NCBI GenBank assembly: GCA_021234155.1
Contig: JAJEKV010000050.1
Span: forward strand, 1,319,675 to 1,383,674
DNA from: Isoetes taiwanensis
Lineage: Eukaryota > Streptophyta > Lycopodiopsida > Isoetales > Isoetaceae
Length of the DNA stretch: 64,000 nucleotides
Direction of reading: 5' to 3'
The notes under the pieces were generated by a model, which made no database searches, was not told where the DNA came from, and saw only the letters and a list, made by a program, of their open reading frames with translations. Below, piece after piece: positions 47,616 to 59,014 of the stretch; the first letter of the stretch is position 1, and the number at the start of each line of letters is the position of its first letter. The translations under genes and the position numbers were made by a program.

Positions 47616-47695
47616 CAAGCTCAGAAATATGATAATCTGACATCATATATGAAAGTTATGGCCTGTCGAAGTTTTGTCGTACAAACCCGAGCGTC

Positions 47696-47702
<7 letters not shown>

Positions 47703-47738
<36 letters not shown>
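47703..47738. repeat. (AG)n tract, ~36 bp
   Basis: Joins the LINE J 5' end to the 3' tip of SINE 1. Confidence 0.95.
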
Positions 47739-47743
<5 letters not shown>

Positions 47744-47925
47744 TAATGTCACACCACTAGGCATGACCACACACCACACTACATTGCTTGGTTGGGCCCT
47801 GCCCCCAACCACTTTACATTGCGTCTGTGGGTTTTGACACCCAACAGTTCAGAGTGCGATTCTGGGCAGTCTCGAACTCGAGACCTATAGTTGCTAGACC
47901 TAGTGTGTTACCACTAGACTAAACG

Positions 47926-47928
<3 letters not shown>
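47739..47928 (-). mobile_element. tRNA-derived SINE (SINE 1)
   Basis: In sense (minus), a 5' tRNA-like head carries an A-box-like TAGTCTAGTGG (47911-47921 on +) and a B-box-like GAGTTCGAGACT (within 47866-47885). A ~110-bp body without homology to tRNA follows and ends GTGTGACATTAAAATA before a CT tract. About 190 bp, typical SINE size. The 3' tip GACATTAAAATA is identical to the tip of LINE copy K. AG tracts bound it on both sides. Confidence 0.8.

Positions 47929-47992
<64 letters not shown>
47929..47992. repeat. (AG)n tract, ~64 bp
   Basis: Between the SINE 1 head and the left terminus of the Harbinger-like element. Confidence 0.96.
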
Positions 47993-47995
<3 letters not shown>

Positions 47996-48103
47996 GTTGG
48001 CCACATGCATGACGAGAGATAAAATGAGAGATAATGAGAGATGGGAGATGACGAGAGATAGGGGGAGAGACAAATTTTTGACTCTCCCCCTGAGAGACAA
48101 ATT

Positions 48104-48125
48104 GCCCCTAACTGTTGTTAGGGGC
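48104..48125. repeat. Left subterminal hairpin
   Basis: GCCCCTAAC-TGTT-GTTAGGGGC, 9-bp perfect stem, conserved with 13508-13527. Confidence 0.85.
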
Positions 48126-49170
48126 GTTTTCATTATTTATTAGCTGTTAAGGGAAAGCCTCCCAAAAAAAATTTCGGCCCCGTCAAAAGTTTATGCGTGA
48201 GCTTTGAGCTTTGGGCTTTGGCGAGCTTTTGGTTGCGGTTGCATCTGCTATAGCCGCGGAGCTTGTTCGAGCTTTGGTAAGCACAAATACTATGGTTCTG
48301 GATTGGGGTAACTCATGCTGCCGAATTTAATCAGAGCTTTTGAATTTGTGGGCTCTGCCCCTTTCGGAGTTTTGGGCTTTCTGACATCCGCCATCGCCGG
48401 ATTCAACCCATGATATTCTCCCTTGAATGTATATTTTGAAGATTTTGGGCGTTCTGGGCGATCTTAAAGCACCACTTGAGCCCTCATTCAATCCAATATT
48501 TAAATTATTCAGTCGCAGTTGCTTCTGCTGCTTGAGTATTTGCAGAAGAATTTTGGAATTGAGCTCCGTTTTGGCGTCTAGTCCAAAGGAAGAACCTTTC
48601 CTTTGAAAAAGTATTCATCCGCAGGAACAGAGGAGATAGATTTTGTATCAGATACTGTTGCAGAGGCAAATTTAAATTCATTTTGAGCTTCCATTCCGCT
48701 CCGGTGCGCCCATGAAATGGATCTTAATCCATTACGGATGTAACCTTGTTAAGCAATCGAAGCAGGGGCCCGTTTTTACAGAACAATGGCACAAAAATGG
48801 GTAGATGTTGCCGAAAAACCTTTGTAAAGATATGAGTATATGAGAACAGGGATGCTCGGTGACCCTGTTGCATAAAAACTCTGTGTACACAAATAATATA
48901 TGTAAACTAGAGTCGACAGGGAAGCAGCAGCCGGCAAAACCATAGCCGCCTTACCTGCAGCAGCAGCAACCTTACCTGCATCTGCCATAGCTGGCATAGC
49001 TTCTCTTCCTGGAGAAGCGGCTGCCATAGCCGGCTCACCTGCACTCATGAAGAAAGAAAGAGGGGGAACAAAAAAAAAAATCGGCATGAAAAAAACAAAA
49101 ATCCGGCATATCTTGTTATGTTTGGCCTAACACTATCTCTCATGCTCTCTCACCACATACGGTATAAAAA

Positions 49171-49200
49171 TTATCTCTCGCTGTATACGGCGAGAGATAA
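49171..49200. repeat. Right subterminal hairpin
   Basis: TTATCTCTCG and CGAGAGATAA around a 10-nt loop; same arms as 691-719. Confidence 0.85.
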
Positions 49201-49220
49201 AAAAATTTCATGCATGTGGC

Positions 49221-49470
<250 letters not shown>

Positions 49471-49479
49471 GAGAGAGAG

Positions 49480-49525
<46 letters not shown>
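49471..49525. repeat. (AG)n/(GATA)n tract
   Basis: Short AG run turning into about eleven GATA units. Confidence 0.95.
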
Positions 49526-49549
49526 TATTTTAATGTCACGCCACTAGGC

Positions 49550-49550
<1 letters not shown>
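49526..49550 (-). mobile_element. SINE 1 3'-tip fragment
   Basis: TATTTTAATGTCACGCCACTAGGCA repeats the last 25 bp of SINE 1 (47738-47763), one base different, flanked by GATA and AG tracts: an extremely 5'-truncated insertion. Confidence 0.7.

Positions 49551-49584
<34 letters not shown>
49551..49584. repeat. (AG)n tract, ~34 bp
   Basis: Last AG tract of the chain; unique sequence follows. Confidence 0.95.
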
Positions 49585-49585
<1 letters not shown>

Positions 49586-51204
49586 ACACAACTACATTCA
49601 TGTATTTCACCTACCGGCTTACTTGGAGTTTAGTTCCAAAAGGGGTCTTACATTAGGAAAATAAAATCTAACATGTTCTTGAACTTTTGTACATGATCTG
49701 GTAGAAAATTGATTTTGACGTTTATAGCAAGCTTCCAAAAACCGAATGATATTGTGCAGTCAAAGGAAACTCACTTGTTAGTTCTACGGTTATCTATGCT
49801 TCTGGCAGTCAATGTGTTGTGTTTTCTGTTCATTGCTTTCTATTTATAATGCATAATTAGGCAGTTACTATTTGTTTATATCTTTTTAGCAATAGCCCAG
49901 TAGAAAAGTGTGTTTATTCAATTGTGCTCTTGTCATAGCTTGGTAAAGCACAACAAAGGCATATGGACTGTAATTCAAAGGATGTTATAGAGTATTCAAT
50001 GAGTTGGACATTTGAACTTGCATCTTCACAGCTTTGAAAATGCTTCATCCTTTTCAATTCATGTTATAGTTTATAGATTGCAGGACAATTCTTTCATATG
50101 TTGTTGAAACATTGCTTCACATCTCTCTCTTTTTGACATGCAGGTCCGTGGAAGTAAGCACAAAAATCGTGTATGTTTGGATGTACAGTGGCTATATGCA
50201 ATTATCTACTTTGTTAAGCTAGATAAGTTGGCTACAGACTATTGGCCAAGGGTAAAATAACAAAAGCACCTAGTAGATACCGTCCTAGCTATCTACACTA
50301 GATTCTAGAACATGCAACCCCCTTGCCATATTGCTTTTAGAATAAGGTTTACCAGATTTCCAATGATTTCCCATCTACAACCTACAAAAGCATGATAGGA
50401 TCCTCAGTCTTAAACAAAAGATATTGCTCTTTACGAAAATGATCTTCCCATGTGCCCAACATTCTCTCAATCTAGATTTTTATATCTCTAGAATGATGTT
50501 TTGTCTTAGGAATTCATACATATATAATACAATGGGGTACAATTATTTGGCCAAATATTAATCTTCATTACAAGCACCTTTACCATCAGGTACAACTATC
50601 TAAGCAAATTACACTTCAGTCACGCTTATTACGTCAATTCATCAAATGGTTTTGTATTCACACTGCATTACATCAACTGCGTTAGGATGTCAACATTGCC
50701 ACAAGGCCTACCAAGAAAGATGTTGGCAAAATTTGGGCCTATAAATATTTTGACGACTGCCAGACTAACTAGTATTCCTGCAATGTTAATGGTGGTAATA
50801 ACAAGTGTGTGCCTATACTCATACAAAAAATGGATCATACACAATCATGTTCTTGCAACATATTGATGTATATAAGACAAATTTCTATACTTCATGATCC
50901 TTGTAATATCAATCGCTTGAAAAGTCAATTCATTAGCTGCAAATATGTTTGAACCCATGATCAAAAGCAACATAATCGTACCGAATATCTTTTTAATTCG
51001 AAATAATTAATTCAAAATCCATCTAGACAATAGGATTATCGTTAAAAACTCTTATAATGTGATAAATGACTAGGAAACAAATAACGAAAAACATTTTGGA
51101 TCTCGCCTCGAGATCCATTCCCCCTTCTCGCTACAACCTCCACCCAACACTTTGCTTTACTCCTAACTAGTAGGGAGTTAATGCTCCAGGTTGTATTTAA
51201 AAGA
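49585..51204. other. Non-coding stretch
   Basis: AT-rich sequence without recognisable genes or repeats on either strand. Confidence 0.55.
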
Positions 51205-51990
51205 AGGAAGGAAGGAAGGAAGTATATTTTAATGTCTGCGGAGGCCAAACCGGCCTATGAGACGGTACATGCACTACACAAAGCAGATAAAAACCACATC
51301 AAAAATACAAATGTTACTATACAATGTGCCCCTATTACTGGGATGAAAAAAACCCCATGTGGGAAGAAAAGCCCTGATAGTAGGCTCTCAGATCTCATGT
51401 CCTGCAAATGGATACTCTGACGGTGGAGACCTGTAAAATGTAGGACGCGAGACGTGCAAGCATCAACGATGCCAGCAAATGATGCGGTGATGTCTCAGAG
51501 CATCTAAGATCAGCATGCGTTGCCCAGATATGCGTATATGTCGGACACTCCTACAGAGCATGGTGCTCATCCTCTATTGTTTGCATGTGGAAACACTGGC
51601 ATATTTCTCATGCCAGGGGATTCTCTGCCCTCCATCTGTACTCCAGCGATCTGTTTCAATTCTGAGATGATGGGACCCCGTCCTCACGGAGGCAATAGCT
51701 CTTTGTTTCTTCATAGACGTGTGCTTTCAAGTACTAGTGTGGGCTATGTTCCAGTGCTGGATTAACCTGCGTACGGTAGTGCTCTGTTTTAGACTTCGCA
51801 AGAATGGCTGCATTCCATAGAGTGGTAGCAAAGCGCTCATTCATGTGCGCATTCTGTCCCTTGGCATAAGGAGCCCATAATCTTTGCAGAGAGAAACAAT
51901 GGCTGATTACCAAAATATCTAGATTTCTTTCTTTCTTCGAATAGACGAAGTGTGTAGCTCTTACTGCACGATTGTAATATTCATATACAC
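51205..51990 (-). mobile_element. LINE copy K (sister family, 5'-truncated)
   Basis: 3' tail (GAAG)n, hairpin 51232-51264 with inner arms AGGCC/GGCCT in place of AGACC/GGTCT, then decayed ORF2 C-terminal sequence. An H-M-Q...E-D-E-H-H-A-L...E-C-P-T-Y block (zf-RVT, about 51480-51610) and an open part 51734-51994 with W-N-A-A-I-L-A-K-S-K-T-E-H-Y are recognisable. Diverged from the main family; tail unit is a tetramer, not the AG dinucleotide. Confidence 0.7.
51232..51264 (-). other. LINE 3'-terminal hairpin (copy K)
   Basis: On + TGTCT/AGACG outer (four good pairs) and AGGCC/GGCCT inner arms; both sides of one inner pair differ from the main family. Confidence 0.7.
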
Positions 51991-52522
51991 ACATATCTTA
52001 TTTAAAAAAGTTAGCTAATCATAATGAAAGTTGAAGATACATCGAATATAACATGATTCAATGCAGAGTGATAGGAGCACCTATCATGTAGCATTTTGGG
52101 TCATTATTATGTAGCCCTGAAATTATGGCCATGGGCATTATTTATACCATAATGAAAAGCTGAAGGCACCTGATGTATAAGATAGTTGTATGCATCTGTA
52201 TAGTTTAGTGTGAGGCATACTTGCTGCAGAATGTGAACTCTATCCCCTGCCTTTGCGAATGCATGCAAATGTCATTCTTCTATAAGAACAACTAGGAAAA
52301 GTGAATCTCTGGCAGGGCTAACGCAATAAAACTTACACAAGTTCAAGAAAGAGAATGTGCTCATTTCATTCTATACAATTGAATACAAGCCAATTAGTGT
52401 TAACACACACTTAACACCACATGTATGTACAAATCATTTACATATTGTATATACAAGTAATTGGTCTTTTTATCTTGAGCACATAAGGCTTAGCATGTGC
52501 CATTAGTCTTTTTCCAGCAGCA

Positions 52523-52933
52523 TCAGCCATGTAGGGTTAATTTGGGGACACAATATGAGCGATCAAAATCATACCAAATTTCATTCCATGCATGTCGGAG
52601 TTGACCAGCCCTACCAAATTTTGGGTGGCAACCATTGTCACAAAGAGGGCACCCTCTTCTTTTGCTTGGTAGCTCTGTCTCCGGTTTGTCTGTTGACCTC
52701 CCTCTTTTTTTGCCGCAATAGAGCTCTTCTTGTCGTGCTTCGATTTGAATTGTTTTCTCTTTACCACTAAACCTTGCTCGTTTTCTAGTGTTCAGTTCGT
52801 CTTCGTCTTCTTCTTGAGCATATGAGATTCTAAGATTATCAAATGCCATTGTAACAAGCTTTGATTGTTCGACTCGTTTCCTGCTGACCTTAACCTTGAC
52901 TGCGTCTCCCATCTTGACCGCGTCCTCCCTCAT
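52523..52933 (-). CDS. Unrecognised small basic/acidic protein
   Basis: 136 codons from ATG to TAA. The N-terminal half alternates basic (K-V-K-V-S-R-K-R) and acidic (Q-E-E-D-E-D-E-L) clusters and then K-R-A-R, suggestive of a nuclear protein. The C-terminal half has C-P-L-C-D-N-G-C-H with a later H that resembles a degenerate zinc-binding motif. I recognise no family. Codon usage does not look like translated repeat. It may be a single-exon gene, a terminal exon, or a decayed retrocopy. Confidence 0.35.
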   Translation of the reverse strand: MREDAVKMGDAVKVKVSRKRVEQSKLVTMAFDNLRISYAQEEDEDELNTRKRARFSGKEKTIQIEARQEELYCGKKRGRSTDKPETELPSKRRGCPLCDNGCHPKFGRAGQLRHAWNEIWYDFDRSYCVPKLTLHG

Positions 52934-53282
52934 ACAAACCTCAACCCTAAACTAGTTCTTATATCTTAGCATCGTAAAAGGCTGCTGACGTGTCTCGATA
53001 TTCGACCTTTTCATTTTTTTTCCTGCCCTTTTCGAAGTGTTGGATGCAAATCACAGAAATGAAAAAAAATCTTCAATCAATCTTGAAAACCCAGCGCAGA
53101 ATGGAAGAATAGAAGATGGGCATCACAAGTTTGATTAAAAACCCGGAAAAAGTTGCTGTGGAACTACGCTCTTATGCTGGCAATTAGAAGTCCATCCGAA
53201 GAATCAAAATCTGTTACTGAGTTGCCTCGCTGAACCACGCCAAAAGCTGAAAAATCTTCTCGTAGATCTTCTCCAGAAACTA

Positions 53283-53495
53283 TGGAATTATTCCAGCAAA
53301 TGCCACAACGTAATGGTGTTTCATGGAATGCCATCATTGTATCTTACGGTGGATATAAGAAATTGGATATGGCTCTTGAACTTTGAATAACATGCAGATG
53401 GATGGAGTCTGGCCAAGACCAAGTACGTTTGTGACCATTTTGAATGTGTGTGCTTTCCACGAAGCACTGACTGAACGCACACACTCATTACAGGT
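53283..53495 (+). pseudogene. PPR protein fragment
   Basis: Two frames give consecutive PLS-class pentatricopeptide motifs: L-F-Q-Q-M-P-Q-R-N-G-V-S-W-N-A-I-I followed, after a frameshift near 53384, by M-Q-M-D-G-V-W-P-R-P-S-T-F-V-T-I-L and C-A-F-H-E-A-L. These match the standard organellar RNA-binding PPR consensus (MPxRNxVSWNAMI; M...GVxPxxxTFxxVLxAC). Only about 1.5 repeats remain and no flanking repeats are readable, so it is a relic of a plant PPR gene or retrocopy. Confidence 0.75.
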
Positions 53496-53499
53496 ACCC

Positions 53500-54980
53500 A
53501 ACTTGAATTTGATTCTTTTAGACTTATTGGAATGTGTATAAACTGTAGAAATCTATAAGCAGCAACTTTATCTTCAATCAAGTATATAGGGAATATGTAA
53601 GATCATGGAATTACTTTATTGTGGCTTATGCTCAACAGGGACTAGTTATGGGAAGCACATTAGATGTTTCAACAAATGCAACATGAAGGCATGCTTTACC
53701 ATTAAGAATTCCAATTTCTTATGAAATTAGAAATGCTTTAAGATAACTCTTGAGTGAGGTAATCATATCCTTCTGCCAAACAGTATTCATTGTAAAGGTT
53801 TGTTCACGTAATATATAGCATGCTTCTTTGGATCTTAATGCAATCATGGTCTGATATACCAGTAATTTCTATAGAGCCTAGCAATTCAAGGAAGAAGATC
53901 GACAACAGCCAAGTTCCTTCTCAAGTTTAAAATGCAAATCCATAAACCATTACTAACATCATATTTCCTGTTACATCTGAAGATTTTTCCACGCTATTAG
54001 CTTTTTAGATCAAGTGCTCTTATTTGTCTTTTCTTCTGACTTTTCTGAACTGAAAGTACCACTGTCACATATTTTGACCTCTTTTGATTCTCCATAATTA
54101 GAACCGCTTTCTGCAGGCCTTGAGTTTTCTGCTGTTCCACTTTCACAGATTTTGTAAATGGACTTTACTGATCTAGACGAGCCATGAGAATCAGTATTGC
54201 TATTAGCAAAATAGTAAGTAAATACGATCTTAAGAACAGCGGATATCCATTATATAAGGCAAGTAACCTGCTCTCAATTTTTGTTATGCATTCAACATGT
54301 ATGTTGAGTTGCAGCATAATGAGTTGCAGCATAATGCCTTGTTTTGCCCTATCAATAAATTAATATGTTGAGCAGCAATTATATGAGTTCAGATTTTTTT
54401 TGATGTGTAGCAGCAATTATGACAGTTGTATATGCTTATGATTATTCAAAATGTGTAGTGACAACAAACTATTATGATATACAGGTAATGAACCATGCTG
54501 TTAAGAATGAAAGCATATACAACAGGCAACTACTTCAAATGGTTAGTTGGAAAATTCATAGAGGTTTGTTTAGTTACAGTGGTAGAGTATCAATGATTTG
54601 GTGCATCATGTGTTAGAAAGTAAGAGCAGGCATGCCATGCCATGCCATGTAGTCTACCCTTGTGCTGCATTTATTTGCACGAGATTGCTGCATGGCAGCC
54701 TAAAAATGATTTGGCAAGCTAGTATCTGCATGTTCTTAGCAACAATCCTTACAGACTTTTAACAAAGGCAGCAAATTCTATAGAGGAATATTTGATGTAC
54801 ATATGTTTTTAGAATATTTCCATGCTTGACTTCTAAGAATAATAATTTTGAGCAATTTCAGTATGGTATTAAAGATGTTTCAGCATTGTAAATCCGGTTT
54901 TGGGGTTTTAAATGCCTTAAACAGAGCTGTGCAGGCAGACTCTCTGTAAAAAAGAAGAACTTATATGAGCCAAGGTTATA
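53500..54980. other. Non-coding stretch
   Basis: No supported gene. Minor simple repeats: GAGTTGCAGCATAAT twice (about 54305-54335) and (GCCAT)n near 54635-54650. Confidence 0.5.
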
Positions 54981-54986
54981 GTTGGG

Positions 54987-55577
54987 CCGACCTATCGACC
55001 TAGCCGACCTGCCGACCTAGGTGGGAATTTCTTGCCGACCTACCGACTGATTCTGCCAAAATCCAAATTTGTAGTTTAATGCAGATAGTTATAAGGCAAC
55101 CTGCGAATAGGGAGAAGCAATCTCGAGACATCAATATCTGCTGGTTTGGAAGCTTAGATGGAATCACCATTAAAATTTCTAAGACCTAAGAAAGGCTATT
55201 TGTGATGTTGTACAGAAATCTTTAAAGAATAGAAGAATACAAACAATAAACCCATCTTTAGAATTCAATGCTCTTGTTGATTGAATCCTAGAAACAGAGG
55301 CTGACCTGTTTGTTGCTATTTGCAAAAGGAGCAGGTCGACCAGTTTGTTGGTGTCGATTGTTGGCTTCGGCTCTTCAGTTTTTGGTGGAAACAGAGGCCA
55401 CAAACACTCAGCAGTGGTTTGGCGCCTCCAGTTTACGCAAGATCTTGCTGTTTCTACAGATATGGCGGCAAGGAAGACAAGCAGAATGAAAGGGGGAAAA
55501 AAAATCTAGGTCAAATTTGACCCTCCCGACCGTGGGTCGGAAAAGCTCGGAAAAAAGGGCCGACCTAGGTCGGCCCC
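54987..55577. mobile_element. MITE-like unit with GGGCCGACCTA ends
   Basis: The left end GGGCCGACCTA (54987 on) and right end TAGGTCGGCCC (to 55577) are inverted copies. The left end is followed by several CCGACCT words; the right end is itself a perfect 20-bp palindrome GGGCCGACCTAGGTCGGCCC. No target duplication is evident. The interior is non-coding. Confidence 0.4.
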
Positions 55578-55717
55578 AAAAGAAGCAGGAAGATGCATAC
55601 AATTTCTGCGGTTTTTTCTAATTTCTGTGACCACACGATGAGAAAATAAGAAATCTAATGGCCTACATTTGCTGGGTCCTACATTAGATATTCGAACTCA
55701 AATCCTAACAAAATATG

Positions 55718-55741
55718 AGAAGAAGAAGAAGAAGAAGAAGC
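55718..55741. repeat. (AGA)n trinucleotide repeat
   Basis: About eight GAA units, polymorphism-prone microsatellite 300 bp upstream of the lectin gene. Confidence 0.9.
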
Positions 55742-55996
55742 AATTTTGAGGAGGGATTGCAATTCTTTTTAGAGCTCATTAACCTTATCCAATCGTTGTA
55801 GATGTGGGGGGCTTTAGGATAAACCTTGACTCTTAGTAATAAGATAAACAACACATGCAACAATTGTTGACGGATGAGTAGAGAACTAGTCGTGCAAAGC
55901 TGTCCGAAATAGACCAAGGAATGTGGCACGATGGATTGCCCTTATCCTGCAAGACGGAAGGAAGCTGGGGACGTTCATGGCCTCTTTTCATGGAGG

Positions 55997-56005
55997 CTAT
56001 AAATA
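55997..56005 (+). promoter_or_regulatory. TATA box of the PP2-like gene
   Basis: CTATAAATA lies 37-45 bp before the ATG, inside GGAGGCTATAAATATC. It is a canonical plant TATA box; the implied start site about 25-30 bp downstream would leave a short 5' leader of 10-20 nt. Confidence 0.65.
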
Positions 56006-56041
56006 TCAGAAGCCAGCACTGCTTTATCACCATTCAGCATC

Positions 56042-56730
56042 ATGGCGAATACTGAACAATCCGTTCAACAAGTGGTCTGCAACACGCAGGAGCCTGTGGC
56101 AGATCTGCCTCTGGCTTCTTCTGGGATATATTTTCTCATATCCCCCAGATACATGGGGATTACATGGGGGGATAATACTGAATACTGGATAACCACAAGC
56201 GCTGAGAATGCCAGGTTAGTACAACTAAGCCTGACATTGTTAATTCTGTTTGTTTTTCCAAGCATGCTACTCCTTTGCTATAATAACCATTGCCTGCTTT
56301 CAGATTTGGTGACATTGCCTACCTCAAACTAGTCTGGTGGTTTCATGTGGATGGTTCTTTCGTATTCAACTTACCTTCTGGCACCTACACAGTCTCTCTC
56401 AGGCTCAAACTAGACGAGAATCAGTTTGGATGGGATGCTGCACCAGTAATATTTACTCTTGACGCCACCGATAATCCCCGCGTTCAAACTCAGCGCAATC
56501 TTGTCAACTACGAAGAGGCTGCTGATCCGAAGAATTCTGAAGGTCTCGCTCCCATAAGGCCTTCCTATGGGGGATGGACAGAATATGAGGTTGGTGATTT
56601 TGTTGTAGGGGAAGGTGATTCAAATAAACCTACTAGTATAAGGTTCGTTATGGAAGACGTTACTGAACCTCTCACTGCCAAGGGAGGTCTTTATGTAGAT
56701 TGTGTTGTAATCCAGTCCAAAAATGCCTGA
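56042..56730 (+). CDS. Phloem Protein 2-like (Nictaba-domain) lectin
   Basis: Two exons, 56042-56214 and 56304-56730, split by an 89-bp GT-AG intron; spliced length 600 bp, 199 residues. The splice joins A-R to F-G-D in phase. PP2/Nictaba signatures in order: S-S-G-I-Y-F-L-I-S-P-R (residues ~26-36), G-I-T-W-G-D-N-T-E-Y-W (39-49), L-V-W-W-F-H-V-D-G (the W-rich strand), Y-T-V-S-L-R-L-K-L, G-W-D-A-A-P-V, G-G-W-T-E-Y-E-V-G-D-F and a C-terminal G-L-Y-V-D-C-V-V-I. The family binds GlcNAc oligomers or N-glycans and is usually nucleocytoplasmic; no signal peptide, F-box or membrane segment is present, so this is the single-domain type. It is the only complete host gene seen. Specificity cannot be deduced. 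Confidence 0.9.
56215..56303 (+). other. Intron of the PP2-like gene
   Basis: 89 bp, GTTAGT donor and TGCTTTCAG acceptor with a T-rich tract; position conserved-looking after the GITWGD block. Confidence 0.9.
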
Positions 56731-56785
56731 TGAGGCTTTCACTAGTCTCAACAATAAGTGCCCAGTTATATATGGTCTTGGGGAC

Positions 56786-56832
56786 TACTATCACTACCAC
56801 TGTTTCACTACCATTACCACTACCACTACTAC
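56786..56832 (+). repeat. (ACTACC)-like repeat in the 3' UTR
   Basis: Imperfect ACTACC/ATTACC units between the stop codon and the polyadenylation signal. Confidence 0.8.
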
Positions 56833-56848
56833 AATGTATGGTTGAGTA

Positions 56849-56854
56849 AATAAA
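56849..56854 (+). terminator. Polyadenylation signal AATAAA
   Basis: AATAAA about 119 bp after the lectin stop codon. Confidence 0.6.
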
Positions 56855-57664
56855 ATGTATCTCATATGTTATACATATATACTTTCCTTTTCTTCGGTGT
56901 GCGCATCTTAAGTGACATAAGAAGCCACAGATATCTAGAACTCATGTAGTTGACATGGACATGTTGTGCTTGAACTTAAATACCCAATTCATTCAACTAG
57001 GAAGCTATTTGACCAGCTTTACAAACTCAAGCTAGAGTAGAGTGTTGAGAAAAACACAATGACTGTAACTGACAAGTGCATCATCGTACTTTCTTCAGTA
57101 AGCAGATTGAATGAATGAGTAGCAACAATAGTCATGGACACAAAAACTAGTAGAGATATTAAGTTCGACTTGCTCTCACTATTTATGAATGTAATTATTT
57201 TTGTATTTCCCAAGTACAAAAGTTAACCTTTTACTAAGCTTAATGCCTTACAATCCTTGCTGACTGACAAAATGTAGACGCAGCTCAAAGTTCATCGTGG
57301 AAAGTTAGGAAAAGGTATCGTGCACAAGGTTGGTTTGCATGACAAACTTGATAAGGCAAATATCTTTTCTTCAATGATGCAAGTAAAATTATTGCGGATT
57401 TCGATTAGTAGCAACTAATGTTTATGTTTATGTGTATGTTTGAAATGACCCAAACCCTCATAATATACTAAACAATGTATTCTTTATCTTTACAACAGAC
57501 TCCTCAACTAGATGCATTTAATCTCTTCTTGTTGAAATTTTATTTTTTAACAACATAATAATGACCCCAAGACCTGGATGCATGTTCACACGAAGGGGAC
57601 CTCTTTCGTCCATCGAGAGCTATTGGTTAGAAATATCTGTGAGTTGTGCATGCCTCTGGAGCAT

Positions 57665-58165
57665 CGATAGTGATCCTTATTTATGGAGTATGCTCTTACA
57701 AGTTTGAGTATATTATGTAACGAGATTAGTGATATACATTATAATTTCAAGTAAGAAGATGGTGTTGGTTTCATATACGTATATATTGTACATTGAACGA
57801 GGATCTCGTTGCTATACGTGAATATGCATCTAAAGGAAAAGGGGTTTAAGGGGAGATTATTATATTATATGGATATATTGTTAAAAGATAAAAATTTGGT
57901 CCCTTAGGGGCAATTCCTTGATCTAGATAGCAGATAGCGATCCTTGTTTGTAGGGTATGCTTGTACAAGTTTTGGTATACTGTATAACGAGGTTTGCAAA
58001 ATACTATAAAGTTGGAGGTAATGTACTATTAACATTGTTGATTTTATACATGTGTTATATGGTTTAAGGGAGTACAAAAGGGGTTCTTATTGCCCTACAT
58101 CAATCCCCTGTGTGAATATGCACCTAAACCAAAGTGGGTTTTAGGGGGATTTTAATTTTATATGT
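57665..58165 (+). repeat. Diverged ~267-bp direct duplication
   Basis: GATCCTTATTTATGGAGTATGC (57672 on) and GATCCTTGTTTGTAGGGTATGC (57939 on) begin two collinear blocks. Both continue with ACAAGTTT(G/T)GTATA, TAACGAG, GTGAATATGCA(T/C)CTAAA and a GGGTTT(A)AGGGG end. Divergence is appreciable; no coding potential. Confidence 0.7.
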
Positions 58166-58626
58166 CTTAAAACTTTTTTTGGCTCCTTCAGAGCCTTGGG
58201 AATTGTGCAGGGATTGATGAACGACGAGATATCGCAATTGTAAAACAACTGTGTTGTTGTACCACATACTCAAGCTATAGAAAGTCTTTTAAATTGTTAG
58301 TTTTGGGTTCTTGGCATACGTCTTGCAGCAGCAGTCCATGACTGCCGGATGCTACAAGCCAGCCATGCTCAAGATCATGAAACAAGAAAAAGACAAAATA
58401 TGTACAAAGAATGCGGGAAATGTGCGCCAAATGAGGCTCTCCAAATTTGAGATCAAACCTGAGTACATCTGAAGAGGCTCCGGTCTAATATAGTGTAGAC
58501 CGCAAATCTGAGCCGTACACTAACTAAATCTAATCCCTACACTTATGTTAATCTAATCATGCCAAGTGTCAGTCTGCCACCACTGACACCTAACATGTGC
58601 ATGCACCTAACATGTGCATGCACAAT

Positions 58627-58647
58627 GTTAACCACTAAGTGGTTAAC
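58627..58647. repeat. 21-bp perfect palindrome
   Basis: GTTAACCACT-A-AGTGGTTAAC. Preceded by two direct CACCTAACATGTGCATG copies (58590-58622). Confidence 0.9.
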
Positions 58648-59014
58648 ACTGCCTCCCCCTAAACGTTTTTTAGCACAAAAACATGTACAGACTTTTATAA
58701 GACAAGTCCGACAATTACAACAAGGTGCCAAAAAATTTAGGGGCGAAAATGATGGTACTGGTAATGGTTTGTTGTGTCGCCGAAAGATCTTCATGAAGGC
58801 ATTGATGACGAATAGGATCCGAAGGAATGTCGATGGAGAACATGGATCATAGGAACATGGGCCAAAAACATAAAGACCATCCCCTTATATCATGGGTAAG
58901 TCACGTTTAAAATAATTGCCCAAAATTCCACTTAAAAAAGAAGGAGGGGGTCTTTAAAAGGTAAACACCAAAAATGCCTCCCCCAATATCAGCCATAAAG
59001 GTTGAGCATAAAAA

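Larger units (their letters stand above)
46243..47702 (-). mobile_element. LINE copy J, doubly internally deleted
   Basis: Carries a full 3' end and a full-looking 5' UTR/ORF1 start but only 1.46 kb in total. ORF1 N-terminus (from ATG at 47501) is fused to the EN C-terminus, which is fused to the RT thumb region, followed by the zf-RVT part. Two internal deletions are needed. It is the shortest copy with both termini. Confidence 0.85.

Noticed and set aside
47866-47921. A true tRNA gene on the minus strand
   Set aside because: A- and B-box-like words are present, but the cloverleaf is not intact, and the sequence runs into a SINE body and tail.
55923-56192. Alternative first exon starting at 55923
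   Set aside because: Its frame does not match the PP2 domain across the intron, and it would include the TATA box; the frame from 56042 gives the conserved GITWGD block.
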